From Sympetrum striolatum (lineage: Eukaryota; Arthropoda; Insecta; Odonata; Libellulidae): DNA of 64,000 nt. Both the position numbers and the translations under genes were made by a program. The stretch lies in assembly GCA_947579665.1 (NCBI GenBank), contig OX388350.1:2170001-2234000 (forward strand). Reading direction: 5' to 3'. Of this stretch, positions 49,701 to 61,300 are shown piece after piece; within the stretch, counting starts at the first letter, position 1, and each line of letters opens with the position of its first letter. The notes below the pieces were generated by a model. The model ran no database searches. It was not told where the DNA came from and saw nothing but the letters and a program-made list of their open reading frames with translations.

Positions 49701-52700
49701 TAAATGTCTCGGATGGTCAAACACGTAGAGAAAGGTAAAATGCGAAACCAATGAATAAAACATGCAAATAATGTAAAACTGGAATACAGTGTGAGAGAAA
49801 AGCACCGAGCATTTGAATTTAAGATTGAAATAAAGAGGACTTTGCATGCAAGGGAGATACAAGAAGGTAGATAATCAGTGAGCTACTCAATGTGTCTAAG
49901 ACCAGAGTCATACCTAAAGATATGTTATGAACAACGTTTATATTTTTGCACTAGCAACAAATTCAGACCTCACACGGATGTGTATGTGATTTATAATTCC
50001 ATGCCGAAACAGAGTAAGAAATCTAGCAAATGAGAATGAAAGGGTTGCATTAAATGATAAAAAAACCAAGTAGAGTACGATTGAAGGAATTAAGTCTTCA
50101 TCCATCTTACATAACAGTAAGTAACGCAAGTCAGCCAAACAACAACTCCAAAACGAATATTTTCATGCCTTCTAGCGAATCAAAGGAAGTAATATTCGTT
50201 CTCTGATTTAAAATAATTGAAACCATGTGGGGTTTACCCCTCTCACCCTTTCTAGCAGTTCGTGCCCTCCTTGTGGGCTGCACTTCTTCTCCTGGGCCCT
50301 GCTCCAGGTCTGACTCAGGAGAAAATTCATGGTCCGACTTGAAAACCAATACTTCATCATCATCATCTTCCTCCTCTTCTTCTTCCTCACCTTCCTCGGA
50401 TGAGCTAAAACACAGTAAGAATTTAAATTTTACAAACAATTTTCGATGAACTGTCTTAAGTAATACTCAATTAATTGGCAGGTGAGATAGGAGGATGTTT
50501 GACTTTACGAGAAAAAGGGTAGATGTAAGGCCATATAACCAGGAAGAATTAACTTGATAAAAATCTGAGAGGACCGGGAATTGATCCCAGGATATCTTCC
50601 TCTATCCAGGAGGCTGCGTTTTAACCAACTATGCTATCCAGCCAGAATATTTCCTCAAACAGTTTTGTTAACTTTGGGAACACACTGGCCGTTGCATACA
50701 GAATTATTTCAAGTTTGTTTTTCCTTGCGACTCTATGAGATTTATATTGAAGAAGTTTACCCAATGTAACAATTTACTTTTAGTCAAAATCACCTAAGAA
50801 GTATAGGGAAGGAATTAAAAATAATAGAAAAATTTAGTCCGGTAAATTGGACAAGGATAAAAGGATAGTTTCCATATAAAATTTATAGCAGTAATAGAAT
50901 CCATGATTGGCAATGAATGTATATGTCCTACTTACTTATACTTGAATTAGTAATTCAAGTATAAAAGAAGATGCTGTAGGACACACATGATATGGTAGAA
51001 AAAATTACATTGTGTACGGAGAAAGAATAGTATGGTGAAAAGAATAAATGAGGAGCCATGGCCCTCAAAATATGGAGCTCTCAAGAAGAACATGATGACT
51101 AAAAGGAGTGGAGTATGGATTAAATGGCAACTGCTGTTATTGAAATACAAAAGAAAATATAAAAATTATATATGTATATTAAAACAGAATGAAAACAACA
51201 TCCAACTTAAAATTATCAATTTAAGAGTTTAGAATGTGCATAGCTTGATCATTAAGTCATTTTTTATTTAACTTGGTCATGATAATCAGAACATATGATT
51301 ATGCAAATTCCCCAAAAATATTCATGAAAGGATATTCGCAGTTTAAACTTTAAATTAATTCATCTGAATATAGAGAAAAGGAGACATAAATGTGATGGAA
51401 AAAACAGAGAAAATATGGGCACAATGGTTTAATAAGATAGGAAATGGTCTGTATAGAAAAATTAAACATACTACAAGGACCTGGCAGGGGTAGGTGAATA
51501 GGATACGAGAGAATAGGATCAAAATCAGTATGTTAGAATAAATCACAATATAAATAGCAACAAACAGTTTTAAGGATAAACTAGTTCAATTAATTTTCAG
51601 GAGGCAATCAAAATTAGATTCTACAGCACACATAATCAGTAAGTCTGATAAAAGTAAGATAACTGGTATGCATTAAACAAGCTCACCTAACCATCCATCA
51701 AGTTAATATAATAAATGTAATAATAGGACTTAATTTAATTATGATTAATAGCCTCTTCTTATATCCAGCCCAAGTTTAGGGGATCAAACAGAGCCCTCCA
51801 GTTTAAGCAATCTTTCAGAAGAAAACTGCAGCACAAATATCTCTACAACATAGAGGAAGCAACATTACGGAATATTTTTCATAATTTTTAAACTAAAGTA
51901 AGATAGCCAAGATTAAAAATCTTCTCCTATAAGAATGTGGAAGAACCAGATTAAAATTTTTAAAATGATTTAGAGAAAGTAAAGCCTGGGAACGTACGAC
52001 GGATGTCATGCAACCACTACATATATAAAAAAGAAAATGAGAAATAGGGGAAAGATACATCATCAACTTTGTTTACCATTAATGATATCCCATAATTACT
52101 AAAAATAAACCGGTAAACAACTAGTGTTTTTACTGTCTTCAGGCCATTCAAGTTGATAAAACAAGAAGACTTACCTAGAATCAGAGGATTCCCAAGGGTT
52201 ATTTCCTTTCTTCCCTTTCTTTTTCTTCCTCTTCTTCTTCTTCTTCTTGTGTTTCTTCTTTCCGTCTTCACCTGCACCTTCCTCTCCCTCTAGTCTGAAG
52301 TCCTCATCGCTGTTTGACTGTTCACCCAACAAAATTAAACACAGGATTAGTCACTCAAGCAAATCTTCAACTACCTCTCAGACATTACATCAACAGGTAC
52401 AAAATTTGTTCATGCATCCAACTCTCAATCCAAAATTTTATCACATATTTTTTTCGAATTAACCATTTTTCTAAACAACCATTGAATGCAACAACTTTGG
52501 AGAATTTCTAAGAATCATATATCGAAGGATGTATTTTTGATTTAATTAACACAGACAATTTTGCTGAGAATGAAATTTGAGTAAATGAAATAAGCCAAAT
52601 GACTCATTACTGAACCTTTATCTTGAAAATAAGGGCATAAAGTCACCATGATGACCCTCTCCTACATACTTGGCTGAACTATGAAAAATAAAGTAAACAC

Positions 52701-55272
52701 TATCTGAAGAATTTCACATTTCCACAGAATAATTATTTTTAATTTTAAATTGTTAAAGTTACACATGATATTTCAACAAAACTAAAACTGATATCTAACA
52801 AAATAGAAACTGTCATTACAATGTACTGAAAATAACTTAAATAAATATGCTACAACTTTACCCCCTTTATGGTGTCATCACAAGTAAGACTGTCTTATAG
52901 GAAAGACTTGATTGTGAATCCTGAGGACCACTCAAATATGGTACAGCTATGTGCAAAAAAACTGTAATCCTTAGCCTGCGGAACTTTAGTTTTTTTTTGC
53001 ACATAGCTGTACATTTGATAAAGAATCAGAAAATGTTGTCTGTTAAATTACTTCAAAATATCTTCATAAAAGTAATTACTACTGAAAATGCTCCAAATTT
53101 TCCAAATGATGATTGGAAAATCAGTTCTGATATTACACCAATAATAAAAAGTACTTGAATAAGAAAAAATAGTTCTAAAATCACAATAATACAACCATTT
53201 ATTTTTGTAATTAACTCAGATATAGATGTTACAAACCTTTTCTATTTGATGATGATCATTACTAAAACAATTGCTTTGATTTAGAGCATACCCAAGTAGA
53301 AGTAAGAAATTGGAGAGGAATACATAAGTAACTTCACAAAATCATGAACTAAAAGCATTCAGGACTTTTGAAACCTGTTTTAAATAGTTAAGGTTATGCA
53401 TTAATAATTAATCAAATAAATAGACATACCTTGCTTATATTTTCTGGATTTAGAGTACTCAGACTGATTTAAAATTTAAATGGATGGAATAAAACATGAA
53501 ACAATATGACTTTCCACTCACATGCTTATAAATGGTATTATGGAAGGTTCTGTAATTGAATAACAATTTTCAGAGAACATATATACACAAACGTAATGGT
53601 ATTAATATGTTTCCTTAATGAAAAACAGCTTGTATAGGTTTATTACCAATCACTTAATAATACTATTCATCAACTGTTAGACCTGTTAAAAGTTCCTCTA
53701 TTTTATAGAGACTTGATGCTTTCCTGGCAAATAGCTTGTGTAAACTGCTCTAGGGTTAACACCCAGGTAAGTTGAGGTGACCAAGAAGTTGCCAATGTTT
53801 CGATGGCTATTGAAACGTCGATGACTTTGGTGAGGTTGGCATTAACCCAAGAACAGTTTATTATATGCTCTTCTATCTTATTTAATTTTTACCTATCATA
53901 AACAAGTTACATCACTTAGGGGGTATATAATAGCTATGAGCTCTAATAAGTGAATAAATTAAATGAGACTGAGAATTACCAGGAAAAGGAAGGGCACAAG
54001 ATGTTGAGATTAAAAAAAAATAAATAATTGCTATATAAGTTCAACAAAGTGCAAGAAGTAGCCAAAAAGCAACTTTCCAGAAGCTACTAAAAATCAAAGC
54101 TTGTATCAAAATAAAAAATATCTCAGTAATTATCTCCATATAACACATTCATTGCTTAATTTTTCAGCACAAGCTTACTCACAAATGGTACATGATGGCC
54201 GCTCCATCTTTTTAGGAGGTGGTCAGACTTGAGGGAAGAGAACTTTCTTAACTTATAATCAATTCTACTTGGACTTTGATGATTTATTAATGATGAGGGT
54301 GAGACATTTGATTGAAGAACATGCAGATACCATAGATGTGGTAGGAGATTATGTGAAAGGATGAATTAATTTAGAAAAAGAACAAATAATCTTTTATTTT
54401 GAAATAGAGCTTTGGTTTTCTATAGCGCAAAGAACAAACTTAAAGGATCCCTCTAGCACTTGCTCTGCATCAAAATTTACAGAACAATGCATTTTAGTCA
54501 ATTTAATATGGACTCAGATTAAATTTACCAACTCCACTTCCTTCGACAAATTTGAGGTTATCAACAAAAGATGATCTATCTAATGCTTTTCTTTCTCTCA
54601 GTGTAGTTTTCAATTATTTAATAATAATAAATATGTGGTATTATTTTAGCATACATTTCTCACTTAGATTGTATGTTTAAGTAAATCTATTTTGTGAATT
54701 CAAGTTATGTGGAGCCAGAAGGGAGTCAAATTTGACTGCTGAAAGAACTCCACAGCCTTACTTCCAACACATTGGTGGTTCTTAACTTATGAACAGTTAT
54801 GTGTCAATTTGGACAAATGTCAAGTGAGCAGGTAACAAATGAACTATTAAACTAAAAAGAATGGGTATATTTGGTTCAGTTTTCTATTTTATAGGGCCTA
54901 TAAAAGAATCAATGAAATTAGATAAGCAATATATACTTAACAACAAAAGCTTTGAAAGTCATGGAGCTAATGGTTACTGAGTCATACAATAACAGAATCG
55001 AGCATAAACGATAAAATTGAATTGGTTGTAAATGAAAGAGGTCACATAGGTCATAAGTCAAGCCATATATAACCTTCATAATAAGTGACCCCTGTGCACA
55101 ATACATTTCCTAGAATAAAAATAACAATGTATAAAAATAATTTATCAACAATACTTATACATAAAAGTTTGCCTAGAATTTTCCTTTCACGAGAAAATAG
55201 AATGGAGAAGAACCAGAATATCAATACAAGATAACTTAAGGGGTTGATACCAAATAATTACATTGATAGATA

Positions 55273-55353
<81 letters not shown>

Positions 55354-58300
55354 ACAGATATATAGTAATTCAAAACTAAGAGAGATACATAAGGATAGTA
55401 AAATGTACTTAGAGTTTTCTCTTTTCATCGAATACTGTAACAAACAAACACATACACAAGAGCAAAAATCAATTTCCTTTATTCATAGTTCATTTCATCC
55501 TTTCCACCAACACAACAATGCCCATATACGCAAGCAACATCTCTATCAAGATAAAAACTAAATGATTCATACTTCTCCCTTTCTTTTCCTCCCTCTCTTC
55601 TTCTTCTTTCTCTTGTCGTCCGTTAGTCCCTTTGGCTTTGGACCCCTCTTCCGATGAATAACAACCTGATTGGGAGACAATGGAAAGGGTTGGGAAAGGG
55701 ACAAGCCATGCACAACAGCTACAGTGTAAATTGTCTCTCAGAAAGGGGACTTAAAAGAACAGCCACACAACATTTATGAATTGAGTGCAAAAATTTGGAG
55801 AGGGGATGAATGCACTTTGCAAGATTTCATGCAGCCGACTAAAAGGCTCGCATTGGAAGAAAAAGACTGATTTAAATTAAATTATAATCACTTAGCAGGG
55901 CTTCAACTAAACAAACATTGGTCCAATTGATGAATTAATGAAATTTGGGAAGACTATGCAAGACACTTTTCGATGTGATTTATTCATATCGACAGTTACA
56001 AGTGACACTCAAAGAGAAATCTTGTAACATAATTTTTCAGGCAAGAAAAAGCATATTGGGAGGAATCGAATTCTTTTCACTCAAATTTTATATTTTATTT
56101 AGAAATTAAAGGAATGCATAACTAAAACAGAATTTTTTATTTTATTCAAACTGCTAACATCAAAGCCTTGCTAACTCAGTAACTAAGAGAATTATGAACA
56201 AGAAAAATAAGAGTAAAAAGCTTACCTTTGAGCATTGTGGGCCTCTTATACCTATAAAGCTTTACAATTACAACTATGAACTGGAAGATTACCAACTTTG
56301 ACTATACCTATAAAATATGGCGTTTTAACACTGGCTTACTGTTATTAGATACTGATACCACTGAATTCATTCTACTAAAGCCACGGATGAGCAGAATATT
56401 TTTATTTTGGTCAATTAAATTTGTTTATAGAGTCTAGATTCACACGAGAAATTGAAGGTTGCAAAGAACCAATATTCTCCAATATTCCAGGGCTCTTTCT
56501 GAGACAACTTTACTCTGCCTGAGGATTACCATAGATAGTTTAAGAAGTACAAGAGTTATCTTTTCTTTTGCTAACATAAAAAATATATTAACACGCTATA
56601 TGCTCTACATGTCACCCATAGACTATAAAAGAGATTATGCAGCTCTATAGAGTACAATAACACAACTGTAAAGAATAAGTTCTCAACTTTTCCTGCCTTG
56701 AAAAGGTTTCAAAGACAATGTTTTCACTACATATCCCTTTTTTCAACATTTGAACTCATTTGAATTCTTCAAATGAGTTGAACTAGGCAAACAGTCCCAG
56801 TCAGATGAAGAAATTTCTTGCTCAGAAAGAACGAACTTGGGTTTTGTCATGTTTGTGAAAGGGCATTTTACTAAAAAAGAATCTAACTACATGTACATCT
56901 GAATCCTTTAATATGAAAACTATGGAAATACTGGGAAAATGATGGAATTCAACAGTGTCCCAGGGTAAGACGCATCAAATCATATATTTCAACAAATAGA
57001 AATTTGATGAGAAGACTGCCAAGACCCAATAAGGAATTATCAATAGAAAACAAGAGAAAAACAGAGACTAGTGTGAAATGTGTGATACCTAACTTTCATG
57101 ACTTCAAGAAACTACATATCAATTAGAACATTTGGAGAAAAGTTAATTATTCACTTATATTTAGATAAACAAAGAGATTTGCGTAATGCTTTTACAGATA
57201 TACCCTATGATGCAAACTAATGTAGGTTTTGTCAATGTGCTCCAAATACAGTAGGATCGATTACTACGAATTTCAAACTGTTAGGCAAAATAGCTTCTCA
57301 TTGAGATGATCATACATATTTAGATTACCTTTCATAAAAAACATACATAGCATTTAATTTCAAAATGTAAATACAATCTAAAATAAAATCAAGAAAAATT
57401 TCATTGCCTAGATAGAAAATTATTCCTTCAGTCAAAATTCTAATCCTTAAAAAACTCATTGATGTTCTTAGAAAAATGAGAAACTACATACGAGAGCTTC
57501 CAAGATAAACTATATCATTTCATAAGAGGAATAAGTAATATTCCTAAAAAAATATAGCTTATTACTAATTGAAATGGATAGCCTTTCAGCTGCTTCATTA
57601 AATTCTGTTTACTTCTCTGCTAACCTTTCAGAAGTAGTATGGTTGACACCTTCTGAAAGGCTGATTCCTAAATGAATCTCAAATACATCAAGAAAATGCC
57701 AAGCAGAGTCCTGGAGGTATTCCATAATTAAAAATTCATAGAGAAAAGTTAGGTAAGGATGAGAGGAGGAAATTATAACCTACAAATATGGGCTGGATTA
57801 GTAAAAGTTAACCATTCTGAGATGCATTTACGACACTAACACCTAGTTCTAAAATATATGAACTGGCTTTGATCTCCAGAAAAATTTGTTAACCTCGACA
57901 AATGTCGATCAAAGCTCTCAAATACTTCCTTCCTTAAAATCGTTCACTCGGAATTGATTTAAAGTCAAAGAGATTCGGGAAAATTTGGATATTTATAGAA
58001 TCGTTTCCTCCCTATTTTGGTTTAAAGAATTATGTAAGACAGAGAGTATCCAGACAACTGAGTGGCAAAAGTTGCTCACGGGAATAGCTGCTTGCCAAAA
58101 CAAACATTTGATTTTTCCTGTAACTTTTGTGCAGCTGTAATTTTGGACTATTGAGTACACACCTCCTCCTCGGATTCATCATCGTCATCATCATCGTATA
58201 GCTCCTCCTCCACTTCCTCACGCTTTTTTCTTCTCTTTTGCTCCTCTTTGAGTCTCAGCAGAGCTGCTTCTTCCAGTTTCCTGCGCTCAGCCTCCTCCTT

Positions 58301-61300
58301 CAGCTTCAGCTGCGCTATTCGTCTCGATTGTCTGACAGGATTGGCTGAAGAGGATGTTGATGGGGAATCGAGGCCACCATCCTCCACAGGGCTACCAAAA
58401 TCTCCATCTGACCCTGCACGAGATGGTGTGAGGGAATTGCAGGGAGGTGACTCCTCTCTTTTCAATAGACTTTGAATCTCTGTAGATTTACGGCCTGCAA
58501 CAAAGCAAAAGAAAGAAATAACTAGAGATATAATTTGCTAGCTACAATAAGATTAACTATATAACAAGAATAATTTATCAAAACTTAAAGAGTCCACTAT
58601 TGTAAATGATATTTCAGGCATGATTTAAGAATACAAAAGTGGAGATTCATAACAGGCGAGTAGCCATGTAGTTATCCCAAGAGAAGTCTGTTTTCAGAAA
58701 CTGGTATAGGCTTCGAATGTCCACTGACCCAACAGTCACAGGATCATTGTAATTTTATTATTATTAATTACAATGAATAAATGAATTTTATGAACAATTG
58801 AACACAAAGATTGCTGAAAATCAGCTCTCTTCATCATTTGAAGACGAGAATATATTTATCTAAATACATTTTTCTATAATTTTAAGACAAGTAGATCGGT
58901 AGACATTCCAAGCCCCTGCCGTTCTAAGAGAAGAGACCTGTACTGACCATGAGGCAACTAATAACTATGGATTTAGGGGTTCTTTAACTCAGAATTTAAA
59001 CTCATTTGCATTTACATTCCTACTATATTTCACAAAAATTAATATAAATAACTTATTGAATGAAAAAAAAATGAAAACAAACCTCTTCCTCTACCTCTTC
59101 CTCTGACCACAGGGATGCTTCTCTCTCTATCTAGGCGTGGTCGTCCTCTCATACCGGATCCCCTACCTCCCCTCCCTCTACGCATCCAACGCCCCCCACG
59201 CCCACGACGACCCCTGCGCCCTCCTCTGCCTCTCCCACGCCCTGAGCTCACGGGCCTTGAAAACACCTCCTCCTCTTCATCTTCAAAAATGCACAACTCA
59301 TCTCTTCCGTCACTGTCGTCTTCCTCTTCAGACTTGTGCAGTACTTCCTCCGCTGCCTTTTTGCTCGCTTTTATCTGATTCATCAAACTGGCAACAGTCG
59401 CTGGTGCAGCCACTTTGATTTTGGTCAGCTCTTCCTCCGTGTCATCCATCTTAAATTCCAAAATAGATATCTCTTTCTTTTTTTCAACTTCTTTCGTCTT
59501 CTCTTCAACCTCATCCCCTCTTTTATCTACTATGCTTTCTTTCTCATCTCTGTCAATATCATCTAATGAAGCCTTTCTCCTATGTTGATTATCTTCACCA
59601 TTTTCATTTTCTCTCTCTTCCTTCTGCAACTCTTCTTCTGCACATTCTTCTGGCTCAACACTTGGAATATCTTCTTTGGATGGAGAGCAGCTCAGGGGAG
59701 ACATTATCGGACTTCCTCCTCTGCTAAGGTCGCATTCTGATGAGTCACTTTCCTCTTTTACTTCTGCTGATTCTTTGGCAGGTTCTTTCACTTTCTCCTT
59801 TTCTTTTGATGATGGCATTGACTCATCCTTTGGTGCTTTCGATTCAATGCTATCAGGGCAGGGCTCTTTCACCTGCTTAAGTTCATCCTCTGACTTACTG
59901 ATTTCTGAAACCACAGGACTTCTGTCTTTCCTGACACCTACGTCACAAATAATAGGAGGTTCGTCAACTTGAGACTCTTCTTTTACACTTCCCTTTGTCT
60001 TTGCTGATGCAATAACACTGACTCCTTCACTTTCTCCTACTTTTTGAGTTACAGGCATCTTCCCATGCATCTCCACCTCAGCCTTACTTATTTCCTCTGT
60101 TACCATTGGGATTTCTTTCTTCTCTTCAACTTCAGCACATTTTTCTTTCTCTTTTACAATAGTTTGCAAATTTTGCGTAGTTGCAATCACTTTTGATGGG
60201 ATGCCAATTTCATCAGATTTGGGGATACTTTTTTCCTCAGCTGTCATAATTGTATCAATGCTATGAGAACTTTCTGGTGCCTTAATCTCTTTGGGAGATA
60301 TATCCAAATTTTTAGATTTCAATTCCTTACTCTTCTTCTCAGACCTCTTCACCTCCTTTTCTGTGGACAATATTACTTCTTTTTCTTTAGACAATATTAC
60401 TTCTTTTTCTTTAGACAATATTACTTCTTTTTCTTTAGACAATATCACCTCCTTTTCTGATGACAATACTACTCCCTTTTCTTCTTTCAAAGGTTTCAAT
60501 TCTTCATATTTCCCTTCAAAAGTGTTAGTTTTGATTTCCTTGGGTTCTTTTTCCGCAGGTTTTATAATTCTGGGTTGTGAAACCTCTTCAACAGATGATA
60601 TAACTGCTGAAGATTCTGCAACTTTTAATCTCTCACTGGCAAATCCAATTTTGCTTAATTCTAAAGGTATTGTCTCCATAACATCAACTTTTTCCTTTGA
60701 TGTAATTTTCTCAGATTTTTCTCTTTTAGCTTCAGCACATTTAGGTTCCAAGATCTTGCTAGCTCTATTCTCCGCAAATATATTCTCTTCCACTTTTTCT
60801 AACTTATCATCCATTTTCATATGCTCATCCTTTGATGACTTTTCCGACTGAGAATTGGAATGATCAGTTTCTTTCTCAGCAGCCTGAGCGATCTCAATAT
60901 TTTCCAATGATTTTGAATCTACCTTAACATTTTCTGAATGTTTACATTCTATCTTTTTTTCCTCTATCGCAGAAACTACATCATCTATTCTATTTTCCTT
61001 TGAGATTACTGACTTTAACTCTTCTTTTTCAGAGGATTTCACCACAGTTAGATGACTATTTTCATCAGATTTATCTTCCTTTAAGTCACAGGAATGACTA
61101 GTCTCCTTGGAATCAAGGCCTTCTGCAACTTCCAAAACTTTCTCGTCCTTATTTTTGCTTTCTTCAATGAGATGCTCAGTTCCAAGAATATCTGCCTCTT
61201 TTGCTTCTTTGTGCATTTCAAGTTTTTCTTTTGATACTGCATCACCAGCTTTTCCTTCTTTTATTTCCATAGATTTGTCAATCTTAGAAACTGATGTACT

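Noticed and set aside
50566..50645. Functional tRNA gene on the minus strand
   Set aside because: The cloverleaf is degenerate and the head is shared with another dispersed copy, so it is a SINE.
55258..55443. Frame of alternating Ile/Tyr residues
   Set aside because: Translation of the (AT)n microsatellite.
57624..57661. miRNA precursor
   Set aside because: An 11-bp stem with a 15-nt loop is too short, and nothing extends the pairing.
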